20,443 nucleotides of DNA from Pelomyxa schiedti (GCA_020536535.1 JAHLWZ010000711.1:71484-91926); one strand, 5' to 3'; positions 9,701-17,455 are shown, counted from the first letter of the stretch. A program made the numbers and translations. Notes: generated from the letters alone by a model not told the origin.

Positions 9701-11199
9701 AGTTTTTCCTGCACGGTATTTTTTTCTGCAGTGACGGTTCCGATTTTTCCATTGAACTCGGCAGCTTCTTGTTTCTGAGTATTGAATTATTGTCACAGCA
9801 ACAGGAAAGCAGGAAACCAGTTTGGCCTGCAACTCATCTTTTCTTTTGCGATACTTCTGGTGTTCTGCCTTGGAATGTTCTCTTTCAGTCTCTAGTGTTT
9901 CTTATTTGTTTTAGTGTTGCTTGTTGCACGTTTCTCAAAAACCTCTGATCTTTTTTAATTCTGTTTGAAGTTCCTCCTTCTCTGCGGAAAGTTTTGCTGT
10001 GTGCTTTTTTTCTGCATCGAGGCTCTGGGAGGCGTCCTCTAAAGAAGAACTAGCACTAAAGTCGTCAGTCCTGAAGGGGACGAGGGTGGGGGGAAGAGAC
10101 TAACCTTAAAGCAGCTTGTAGTTCTGATGCTTTGTGCTCACAGGATTTCTTGTATTTTTTAAGGTCATGACTTTTCTGTTCAAGCTTTTCTTTAAGTTCG
10201 TCATGTTCCTTCCTCATAGAAATGACAGTTTGTCGTAATTGCATTAATTCCTCAACTTCTGCGCCACAGGTTTAGGAAATGAAAAGGAAAAAGTACAAAA
10301 GACCTTGTGAAGGTTGTGCCGGAGTTGCAACGGGAACTGGTGTGGTTGGCGTGGTGGTAGGTGCAGATGGGGGACTTACTGTAGTAGAAGCTGAGGTCGA
10401 AGTTGTGGTGGAGCTTGCCGTGTTTGGTGGAGTGCTTTCATAAGTGTCAAAATTGAAAGTCTCATCCGCCTCTTCATCATCCTAATGGACAAAGGAATTC
10501 AGCTAAAATTAACAATACACATTTTTTTACATCAGCTTCAGACTTCAAAACCTCAGTTTCATCCTCCCTGAAAAATGGAGTCAGAGGGAAGGAGGCGAGG
10601 AGGCGAGGGAACTTACCCAGTAGATGCTCCCATGTTTTCCGAAGAAAATTTTACCTGAGTTACTTAAGACAGTTCAGAGGAAAAAAGCAGGAACAGGCTT
10701 ACCACAAGGCTAACACTTCCCTTAGTCTTCTCACCTTTGCCCTTCTTTGATAGCATAAGTGTTGCTGCTTTAGTGGAGCCGCCAAGGTCCGCATAGTCGC
10801 TGAGATTCACTGTTGTTTTCCCAAGAACTCTTTTTTTCTTACCACCTCTATCCTCAACATTGAAAACAATACTTTTTTCATCCTATTCTAGAGTAAGAAA
10901 AAGGAAAAAAGGCCTCCCCGAAGCCAGAACAACAAATGGAAACCCATAGCAATAATAATAATAATAATAAAATCACGTACATAGCCAGCACCCTCCTTAA
11001 ACAAGGTGCAAACAACAGTGACAGCCTCATTCCACTCGCACGTTCCGTTCTTCACGGGCCGCGGCGCAGTGGCTCCCTGGTTGTCCTTCTTTGCACCACG
11101 CTTCCACGCCACGGCCGCCGACGACACCCCCGTCGGCAGCCCACTGGCGACGACGAACGTGATGCGGTAGCGTTGCTTCACGCCTTTTTTCTTGAACAT
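3737..11199 (-). CDS. Giant NT-C2 / coiled-coil / dilute (DIL) domain protein
   Basis: Twenty exons encode about 2,166 residues: 11199-10981, 10882-10703, 10654-10617, 10567-10531, 10481-10304, 10258-10105, 10049-9943, 9900-9818, 9774-9474, 9422-9196, 9154-5525, 5484-5260, 5193-5155, 5111-4814, 4761-4589, 4546-4458, 4416-4250, 4205-4118, 4066-3955, 3892-3737. Residues 1-135 form an NT-type C2 domain (RYRITFVVASGLP, VAWKRGAKKDNQG, CEWNEAVTVVCTLFKEG, VLGKTTVNLSDYADLGG). An acidic then Ser/Thr/Pro-rich linker spans about 140-217. Residues about 218-1806 are nearly unbroken coiled coil, 1,210 of them in one 3,630-bp exon. The rest is a dilute domain: YWMNGLLFNKLVQTPDLC, TCSRGINMLMAISQLEEFF, IREASNLLAMDK, NMAQVSTLVHAYHP. 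NT-C2 domains are expected to bind membranes and DIL domains to bind cargo or Rab GTPases, so a long tether or adaptor is likely (inference). The 4904-4761 junction is uncertain, and the intron after exon 9 is GC-AG. Several separate genes are unlikely because phase runs through every junction. Confidence 0.87.
5525..9154 (-). repeat. Degenerate 42-bp / 14-residue tandem repeats coding for coiled coil
   Basis: Within the single large exon, the encoded protein repeats with a period of 14 residues (two heptads). A typical unit reads LEAELSQCKQRNKT, with L and E at the start and KQ at positions 9-10. Runs such as LESELEDQKQKTKA, FETELHQSKQHNSQ, VELEIAQYKQRNQV and LETDLEQNRTDSKV follow one another directly. 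Occasional spacers of other length interrupt the phase. On the plus strand this appears as recurring TTGTTGCTTTTGTTG and TCNGCTTC blocks. Confidence 0.8.
9423..9473 (-). other. GC-AG intron in the coiled-coil gene
   Basis: A 51-nt intron starting GCAAAGG and ending ATCAG joins ...KAEAT|EKVATEQLRLVHQ in phase 1. The exon before it has no GT donor in a usable phase, and reading through meets a stop in the intron. Confidence 0.7.
10951..10972. repeat. AAT trinucleotide microsatellite in the first intron of the coiled-coil gene
   Basis: About seven AAT units in a row, inside the 98-nt intron 10980-10883, next to the GTACGT donor. On the coding strand this is (ATT)n. Confidence 0.85.
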
Positions 11200-11580
11200 T
11201 CTCCCAGAGCCTGTCCCTGCTCAGGTCGTGTGACCGTTGCGTTTCAGAGTTGCACAGTCAAAGATCCTCTCGGTAATGAATTACGCAAGAGTGTCGATCG
11301 CCCTGAATACAAAAGAGCCTTCTTTACTACCGACACACAAAACGTGTCGCTGTGGGTCGGATCTCTCGTGTGCGAGTTTGGTTTTTTTTGTTTGTTTTTT
11401 GCCTGGCTCTTCTGGAACGCACTTTTTGATTTCGTTTGAATTTGGCATTTTAAAACCCCGGCGATGTTCAGATGGAAACGAGCCAGTGGCAGTCAGTGTC
11501 ATGTGGGTAAAATTTAAGATTTCTTTTAAATGACTTGTGGAGGTTGTATTTTGCTTTGGTTGGAACAACATTAGGTGATA
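11200..11580. promoter_or_regulatory. Intergenic region: PDI 3' flank and promoter of the coiled-coil gene
   Basis: This 381-bp stretch lies between the PDI stop codon and the start of the NT-C2/DIL gene, both on the minus strand. It must hold the 3' untranslated region of one and the promoter of the other. Short ORFs on either strand here show no domain and no splice pattern. I see no clear signal. Confidence 0.5.
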
Positions 11581-13779
11581 CTACAGCTCATATCTTGCAT
11601 TTGGGGCACTGTTTGGGAGTATTAAACTAAAGTTGAACAGGGAAAAAGAAAAGAATCACATACGCATCATCTTCATCATCCTCTTCGTCCTCGGTTTTGG
11701 GCAGCTCAAGTTGCTCCCAAGCAAATGGTTGACTGGCGTTTTTTTGTGTTTGGTCACTGTGTTTGTAGTGTTTGTGTTATTTGTACCTGTTTTCCTTCAA
11801 GAAGTCAACCATGTCCTCAAGAGTGCGGGAACCGTCATATGAAAGTGGGTCTTTGTTCGACGCTCGGAAAAGGAGCAACGTTGGGTAGCCTAAAGGCATG
11901 AGTTGCTGCCGCAGATATTGGTTTGCATACCGGACACTGGCAGGTTATTTGGAATGTCATTGGCGCTAGCATCAATCTCGGCTATACGGAGGGTTGGAAC
12001 TGGCTTTGCCCACTCCCCAAGCTGCTCATAGATTGGAGCAAGAGCTTGGCAATGGCCGCACCCTGTGAGTTGTCAGTTATTGTCAAGTTGGCGAACATTT
12101 CGAACTTACATGGGACGTAAAATTTGACAAGCACATCACGTGTTGGATCGTCAACCACTTCATTAAAGGTGTTCCCAACGATGGTAAAAACTGGGCCGTC
12201 ATTGGTTGCTGAGAGGGGAAAGAACCCTGCGTTAAATGAAGAAAAATTGGAATGTGATTACTTGGGATAGGTTGTGACAGAATAGTTGGCTTGAGGTTCC
12301 CCGAGAGGAAACTGTCAACAAAGGTTGTGAGCATAGATTTGTCGATTGACTCAGTATCCTCCATAGTGAAGCGTAACTGTGGGAATATTAGATGCCAAGT
12401 GTATTTTTCTAGCACACCATTCCGTTCGTCAAAACAAAAGCAGGCAAATGGTGAGATGCAACAGCCAACATTTGAACTTGCTTGGTGAATTTTTTGCTGC
12501 AAAAAAAAGGTCATATGAGTAAGATAACCACCAACGGGTACCTATCCAGCCAGAGGAAAACTATCTTGTGTTTGTACTCGGCAGCAATACCCGCAACAAG
12601 TTCAATTGTGGCATTGTTGTCTGCTTCTGGATTGAGAACGAGCCATGCGATGGGTAAGCCAGTGGTGATGTATTTGGCATAGGTTTGGGGTCCAATTTCA
12701 GCCTTAAGTGTATTGGAAAGGAGTAAACCTGGGTGAACCTTACAAGAGGAGGCAGACTTTCTGTTATAAGCCACTTGTCCACAGCTTGAAAGTCGATGGG
12801 AACTTCTAGAGGAAGAGTGTTCTTCACCAACCATGAACCAGTCTCACTTAATGCTGGATCGAGTAGTGCAATGAAGGGGGCCGGAGTAGTAAATTGTGGT
12901 GGTACAGCTCCAACTATAACAGCATGTGCGTAGGCACTGTTAAGGTGATAGCTCCCCACCCACCTCATAAATGACTTATAGTCTTCACCTGAAGACTCAA
13001 TAAGGTTCAGGAGTGTCCTATTTGACAGCCTCACCTTCACTAGAGTCAAAAAATGCAATGACAACGGGAGTTTTGCTCTTCTGAATAAAGTCATTGGCCT
13101 CATCCATGCTAGCCAGTTGAACAACACCTGGGCCTCTCGCTCTAAGGAGAATAAACAAGAAGAGGGGGAAAAAGGGAAGTGTGCCTCTCAACAAAACTGA
13201 CCATAGCTTCAGCAGTGCGCTCTCCGTTGTAATCAACAGGAATTCCGTCTCTGTGAAAAAGATATTAAATTGTGGAGTGCTTCACAAGCGTACTTGAATA
13301 GCCTCAAAATGGGATAGTGGTCGATTTGTTGTGAAGTAGCAACTTCTTGATTAGCAACTGCATCAACGCGGGCAATAGTAACGTCATCACCTTCAAAGGC
13401 CTGAAGCAGAGACCATGCCATCAAGTAAGAAAAAAAAAAAAAAGGAAAGGAGAGAGACGGAACTAACGCACCCACGCCAGTAGGTTGTATTCAGGTGCCA
13501 ATTGTTGACAATGGCCACACCTACGTAGAAATGTATTAATTAACTGTCATCGTAACGTGAAAATACAGGGATCTCACCATGGGGCGTAAAACTCAACGAA
13601 TATGATAGGGTGCTCGCGAATAGCGGTTGCAAAAGTGGCGTCAGTGAGATCCAGGATCGGGGCCTCTTCGGCTGCGTTTAATACCAAAAAATGAAGTGCA
13701 CATTACAACAAAACACACCAAGGGCCAAGGTCAACGACAACACGCACAGTCCCGCAAACAACGCGCCACGTGTCACCAT
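11581..13779 (-). CDS. Protein disulfide isomerase, ER lumen
   Basis: Fifteen exons give 510 residues, the usual PDI length: 13779-13719, 13671-13578, 13520-13472, 13400-13294, 13250-13185, 13141-13035, 12988-12744, 12702-12542, 12496-12418, 12376-12262, 12208-12110, 12062-11931, 11889-11787, 11732-11664, 11626-11581. A signal peptide (exon 1, ...LSLTLALA) precedes the a domain with active site FYAPWCGHCQQLAPEY and the PDI hallmark DGIPVDYNGERTAEAMVSFV. The b and b' domains follow (PVVIAFFDSSEGEDYKSF; ESLPPLAEIGPQTYAKYITTG; KIVFLWLDSKKF). The a' domain has [20 protein letters not shown] and SGYPTLLLF. An acidic tail (EDEEDDEDD) and a KDEL-like C-terminus RYEL complete it. The enzyme forms and rearranges disulfides in secretory proteins. 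The intron 13184-13142 is GC-AG. Either ER-retention reading depends on the last 37-nt intron being spliced. Confidence 0.96.
13142..13184 (-). other. GC-AG intron in the PDI gene
   Basis: A 43-nt intron starting GCACAC and ending CCTTAG joins ...AEAMVSFVER|ARGPGVVQL in phase 2, which matches the PDI family exactly here. The nearby GT at 13197 cannot be joined in frame without deleting the conserved VSFVE stretch. Confidence 0.78.
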
Positions 13780-14101
13780 CCCCTCGGTTTTCAAAAGCAA
13801 AGACAATCAAAAATGGAAACTCCAGAGGAAAAAGCTGTCAGGGTTTTGGGTTTTTTTTTTTTCGACGTGGCTGATGTTTCGCTTGTCGTTGAGCGTGAAC
13901 TGGTGCAAATAGGCAATGGGCGAATTCGTTGCTTGTGGGCATAAAGGGAAAACAAAAGGCCGACAAGGGCTCTCTTTCGTTGGGTCTAAGACGACCCAAA
14001 GCCTACGTGACTTAGTCAGGTGCCATCATGACATGATGACAAACGAAACACAGCCACCGCGAGCTAAATTCATCCACACACAATGATTTGATTGTCGTGG
14101 T
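13780..14101. promoter_or_regulatory. Divergent intergenic region between PDI and the orphan gene, with two inverted repeats
   Basis: This 322-bp region separates genes transcribed outward. It holds a T run near 13850-13861, an inverted repeat TGGGTC-6 nt-GACCCA (13981-13998), and a 15-bp palindrome CATCATG-A-CATGATG (14024-14038), 64 bp before the downstream ATG. A 43-codon ORF (13813-13944) is present but not supported as a gene. Confidence 0.5.
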
Positions 14102-15406
14102 ATGTCTGACACGCACTTTGGCGAGAAAAATTACAGTAAAAGCACAGTTGATCACCAGGCCATGAGTGACGCGCCGCAGTCGTCTGTTCCTAAGAGGAGA
14201 AAACAAAACAACGGCAATGGCAACAACCGACCCCCACAACAACCTCCGAACGACAACAAGTTCCTTACCACCATCCGGATCACCGCTCGAGAACAAATTA
14301 TGGCACTCCTCACTTCGTCCGTCGCCCGATGCGGCACCGTCTCGTGCCCGGCTCGCCTATTCTCAACCAACGGGTTCCTCGCGCGCCACTTATGGGATCG
14401 TTACATCAACGTAGGCACGAGGCTGTTACTCCATGCAACTTATGGGAATCGCCACACACCCCAGTTGTTCGCAATCGACATCGGCCTTACTCTTGGCATA
14501 ATACAAGTTGGCACAGTCTCGGCAAAGGCACCGTATGATCGGCTGGCTTCACTTGGGGAGGGCTTGGCCATGGCTGTCTATAAGGTGGAAATTGACAGGA
14601 GCCACAAATACGACTTGTGGGCGTCAGAAGTCTTTGGTGGAACGCAACGGAAAATTGCGGAGCAAGCCCACAGCACCGCATTCTATGGGGCTAATTCTAA
14701 GTGGTGCTTGCTCTATGATTGCGTGATGCGCAACATCACAGTTGCTAACCTGCCTGAGGGTACTTCCACCAATCTCGGAATATCTGTTGGTCAACATGAA
14801 AACGAGAACCTTCAGGAACTTCCTACCGAGTTCGCACAGGGAAATGTATTCTTCAGTACAACAGCCCTGGATCAAGTTGTCCTTAATTTCAGGTACTCTC
14901 GGAAGGCACCAGAGCAGTTTTTCCTGTTTGACCTAGAGGAGACGTGGCGAACCAAAACACTGGCTCTCACAAGCTACAAAACATGGGCTCCCAGCCACCA
15001 TGAATACTTTTCCAATGGTTTCATTTGTACAAAGGCTGATGGGAGCATAGTGTATGTTGTCAGGACAATGAAGACTGACTGGTCGGCTGGAAGTATAGTG
15101 GCAGTACCAGTGGAGGAAACCCCAGCAACAAAAATGACAGACCAGGCCATCTATCTTTCTGCACTCCATGACACTCTGTTCTGCGTTGCCAAGAACGGTG
15201 CCTACGAAATATGGGACTGCAATGACACATCTGCGCCACGTCGAGTTTCCAATACCCAATGCCTTTTGATTGATAGCATGGCTGACTTCGTCTTCGTTGT
15301 TTCCAGGAATGAAATTGAGATAAGGGAGGCACTCTCTGGCACACTTGTACTAAAGTTAGAGGCACGTAGGATCCGACTGAAGCAAGTTGTTTCTGGCTCT
15401 CCATAA
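14102..15406 (+). CDS. Intronless orphan protein, 434 residues
   Basis: I do not recognise the family. One uninterrupted ORF ends with TAA at 15404-15406. The first ATG is 14102. A second, MSDAPQ at 14162, has a better start context (GCCATGAG) and may be the true start. The N-terminus is low-complexity and basic with a possible nuclear signal (PKRRK) followed by Asn/Pro/Gln-rich residues. Then comes AREQIMALLTSSVARCGTVSCPARLF and HLWDRYINVGTRLLLHATYG, apparently helical. The rest is beta-rich with Trp- and Asp-containing strands (DGSIVYVVRTMKTDWSAGSI; GAYEIWDCNDTS; NEIEIREALSGTLVLKLEA), suggesting a propeller-like fold. No signal peptide or membrane segment is evident. The lack of introns contrasts with every neighbour and may reflect retroposition or a lineage-specific family. 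Function is unknown. Confidence 0.8.
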   Translation: MSDTHFGEKNYSKSTVDHQAMSDAPQSSVPKRRKQNNGNGNNRPPQQPPNDNKFLTTIRITAREQIMALLTSSVARCGTVSCPARLFSTNGFLARHLWDRYINVGTRLLLHATYGNRHTPQLFAIDIGLTLGIIQVGTVSAKAPYDRLASLGEGLAMAVYKVEIDRSHKYDLWASEVFGGTQRKIAEQAHSTAFYGANSKWCLLYDCVMRNITVANLPEGTSTNLGISVGQHENENLQELPTEFAQGNVFFSTTALDQVVLNFRYSRKAPEQFFLFDLEETWRTKTLALTSYKTWAPSHHEYFSNGFICTKADGSIVYVVRTMKTDWSAGSIVAVPVEETPATKMTDQAIYLSALHDTLFCVAKNGAYEIWDCNDTSAPRRVSNTQCLLIDSMADFVFVVSRNEIEIREALSGTLVLKLEARRIRLKQVVSGSP

Positions 15407-15431
15407 CCAAAAGATGTGGTCACATAAGCAC

Positions 15432-15437
15432 AATAAA
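15432..15437 (+). promoter_or_regulatory. Candidate polyadenylation signal of the orphan gene
   Basis: AATAAA lies about 26 nt past the TAA stop of the intronless gene, followed by an A run. Confidence 0.5.
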
Positions 15438-15575
15438 AAACCCCATGCCTGCTCTCCATTTATTTGGTGTTCGTCACGCGAGAACAATAGAAAGAGAGGC
15501 AAAGGTTCGCAGGCACAAGTTCATTCTTCTGTCTTTCCACTGAAACCACTGCCTGAGGAGTTAGAACCCATGAAT

Positions 15576-15668
15576 TGCATCTTAGCCTAAGGGCAAGACA
15601 GGTCAGTTTTGGGGGCCTGGTTGGCAGGACGTCGCTAGTTCGAATCTCAAGCCGACTGTAGTTTTTTG
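15576..15668 (+). ncRNA. tRNA-like polymerase III unit, copy 1
   Basis: A box TAGCCTAAGGG at 15583-15593 (fits TRGYNNANNNG). B box GTTCGAATC at 15638-15646 (fits GWTCRANNC). T tract at 15662-15667 as terminator. Predicted hairpins are CAGGTC/GGCCTG and GTTGGC/GCCGAC. A full cloverleaf cannot be drawn: the stem around the TTCGAAT loop does not pair and there is no standard anticodon arm. It is more likely a tRNA-derived SINE or small RNA than a working tRNA. Confidence 0.62.
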
Positions 15669-15746
15669 TTTTTCTTTTCGTTTTCTTTTTCTTTTCTGGC
15701 CCGCCAGCTTCTAACTCCTTGGGAACCCTTGGTTATTTGAATTGAT

Positions 15747-15839
15747 TGCATCTTAGCCTAAGGGCAAGACAGGTCAGTTTTGGGGGCCTGAGTGGCAGGA
15801 CGTCGTTAGTTCGAATCTCAAGCCGACTGTAGTTTTTTT
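15747..15839 (+). ncRNA. tRNA-like polymerase III unit, copy 2
   Basis: Nearly identical to copy 1 from TTGCATCTTAGCC to GCCGACTGTAG. A box at 15754-15764, B box at 15809-15817, T tract at 15833-15839. Differences include AGTGGC in place of GTTGGC, which weakens the second hairpin. Its start is offset by about 171 bp from copy 1. Confidence 0.62.
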
Positions 15840-15920
15840 CTCCTTTTCTTTAAGGGACCCCGAAAAGCGTTCCGGGGCATTTTTTCCCCACCTGACAGCC
15901 CCACTGCTTCCACAGACTAA

Positions 15921-16013
15921 GGTATCTTAGCCCATGGGCAAGACAGGTCTTTTCTGGGGCCTGGTTGGCAGGACGTCGCAAGTTCGAATCTCAAGCCAAC
16001 TACTATTTTTTTT
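15921..16013 (+). ncRNA. tRNA-like polymerase III unit, copy 3
   Basis: A diverged copy with A box TAGCCCATGGG at 15928-15938, B box at 15982-15990 and T tract at 16006-16013. The 3' arm reads GCCAAC, pairing perfectly with GTTGGC, whereas copy 1 has GCCGAC with one G-T pair. This is compatible with keeping the hairpin. Confidence 0.58.
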
Positions 16014-16317
16014 CCTGTTTTTGTTTGTTCAAGGATCATCCATCATCATCTTACTACATGGGCAATACTGGACAGGTTGGAATGCCCCAGGCTGGACCAA
16101 CGTTATTACGCACCTCATGCAAGACACCGAAGCGCACCTACCCTCTGGCATACACTTCCCTCTGGGGAGTGCAGCAACCTCCCAGCTGGAGTGACTGCCC
16201 TTGGGTAACAGTCCACTTGTTCTTGTCAATACAACATTGCTTTTCACCGGGGGGGTGTTTTTTCTTGATTCTTTGGGCAGTAGGGGACATCAGCAACAAC
16301 AGGTTTTTTTTTTCTTC
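16014..16317. other. Stretch without a recognised gene
   Basis: About 300 bp between the third tRNA-like copy and the first LINE relic. Open frames of about 70-125 codons exist on both strands, but none shows a domain, a splice pattern or similarity to the neighbouring relics. It may be old transposon sequence. Confidence 0.4.
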
Positions 16318-16361
16318 ATGCAAACGATACTCCACCAACTGAAACCAACTGGCACAATTTA

Positions 16362-16796
16362 CACTGGTGTGCTTTTGGGGCCGGAATTTCCTGCAAGTGG
16401 GTAAAACTTCGTGCAAAGCAGCCTAACAGTGAACACGAACTTTGCAGGCGAACTTTGCAAGCGAATTTTTCAAACAAAGTTGTGGGGGGGGCAGCACAGT
16501 GTATTGTGTGGCTCGTTGTGCCTGTGACATGTTGTTATGTGTCATATTAATACCTCCACAAACGTTTTCCTCATTTTTTTCGTCATTCCTTACAACAGGA
16601 ATATTTGTGTGGCTTGTGGCATTCCGTCAAGACTGTGGGGGTGGATTGGTTGCGATCTTTCCGGCATTTATCGGCACTCGCGATAGTTTTAGCGACAATA
16701 TTTCGACTGATATCGACACTTGTAGCGATCCTTTCGGCACCTGCAAAGATCTTTTCGACTTAACCTGTCACTGTCTTCTCAGTGAATGGACCAGTG
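16362..16796. mobile_element. Non-autonomous DNA transposon (MITE-like) inserted in LINE relic A
   Basis: This 435-bp segment begins CACTGGT and ends ACCAGTG (7-bp terminal inverted repeats) and is flanked by TA on both sides (16360-16361 and 16797-16798). Relic B supplies the empty site: its continuous ...CTTAGTCAAG (18035-18044) has one TA where relic A has two. It carries no transposase. Internally there is a 13-bp tandem repeat (CGAACTTTGCAGG, from 16436) and a CGA-rich stretch (16675-16760). TA duplication is typical of Tc1/mariner-like elements, though the short termini do not settle the superfamily. Confidence 0.78.
16436..16474 (+). repeat. 13-bp tandem repeat inside the MITE-like element
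   Basis: CGAACTTTGCAGG, CGAACTTTGCAAG and the more diverged CGAATTTTTCAAA lie head to tail. Subterminal repeats of this kind can be transposase binding sites (inference). Confidence 0.6.
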
Positions 16797-17428
16797 TAGT
16801 CAAGAACCTCAACACCCCTGGAATCCCACCATCGATTGGTAATCAAGCCCTCCAAGTAGCCACCAATATGAAACCACTCAATAACCGCATGGCCCATCTT
16901 TGCGATGTGTCCCCAACTTCCCGCCATGGATGTGACTCTCCGGAAACAATGAAGCACATCCTAAACAGATGCAGACATAACTCCGACCTCCGGCGCGAAC
17001 TAAACGCGAACCCTCACAAGATCCTGAACTGAACGTAATTCCTAACTCGCCGGACTCTACAATTACCACACCTCGACACTCCCGCAAGAACTAGCGCGAG
17101 TGGAGGTCTGTTTGGCTTTGGGGTTGTCAACCCAAGCAGTTATCCAAAAAGCAGCCGTCGTCCACCCGAGATACCAGCAAAATGACCCACCTTGAACAAA
17201 GGTATAACCGCAGACCCACCTACAATTAAACCAGTAACCGCCAAACCACCGTCAAGCCAAACACACAACAACAAAACAAACAAAGCATCGCGCAAACCAA
17301 AAAAGAACCCAACGCAACACCGTAGCAGACACCTACACCGCCAATCCCCTTCCATCCCCTCTGTCGTTCTCAGTGTAAAAAGTTCGTAATAAATGCCCCG
17401 ACGTGTGGGCTTAACCCTGGGGCTGAGG

Positions 17429-17455
17429 GAGTTAGAACCCATGAATTGCATCTTA
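17429..17455 (+). repeat. 27-bp copy of the 5' flank of tRNA-like unit 1
   Basis: Identical to 15558-15584: it starts GAGTTAGAACCC and ends GCATCTTA. The match stops within the A box of the tRNA-like unit, exactly where LINE relic B begins. Confidence 0.85.

Larger units (their letters stand above)
16318..17415 (+). pseudogene. LINE-type retrotransposon relic A (5'-truncated, interrupted)
   Basis: Sequence matching relic B covers 16328-16361 and 16797-17415, with a 435-bp insertion between. It encodes the extreme C-terminus of a non-LTR reverse transcriptase protein: ETMKHILNRC, as in the C-terminal CCHC-type motif of LINE ORF2 proteins. The first Cys of the motif is Ser here (SRHGC). A 5-bp CTGAA duplication near 17025 shifts the frame into a stop, and a 34-bp deletion follows. 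The 3' end (17387-17415) is identical to that of relic B and includes AATAAA but no poly(A) tail. It is 5'-truncated, as usual for LINE insertions. Confidence 0.8.

Noticed and set aside
13813-13944. 43-codon ORF beginning METPEEKAV in the PDI/orphan divergent promoter
   Set aside because: It includes a run of Phe from a T tract, has no recognisable family and no splice continuation; too short to support.
15858-15877. CCCCG/CGGGG hairpin followed by a T run between tRNA-like copies 2 and 3, resembling a bacterial terminator
   Set aside because: The sequence is eukaryotic, and the copies carry their own T-tract terminators; likely chance.
15576-16013. Three functional tRNA genes
   Set aside because: A and B boxes are present, but the T stem does not pair and no standard anticodon arm can be drawn.
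15934-16404. Overlapping plus-strand ORFs of 67-125 codons after the third tRNA-like copy
   Set aside because: They start inside the tRNA-like unit or run into LINE and MITE-like sequence, with no domain or codon pattern.
16442-17032. 196-codon open frame spanning the MITE-like element and LINE relic A
   Set aside because: It crosses a transposon boundary by chance; only its last third matches the LINE protein.
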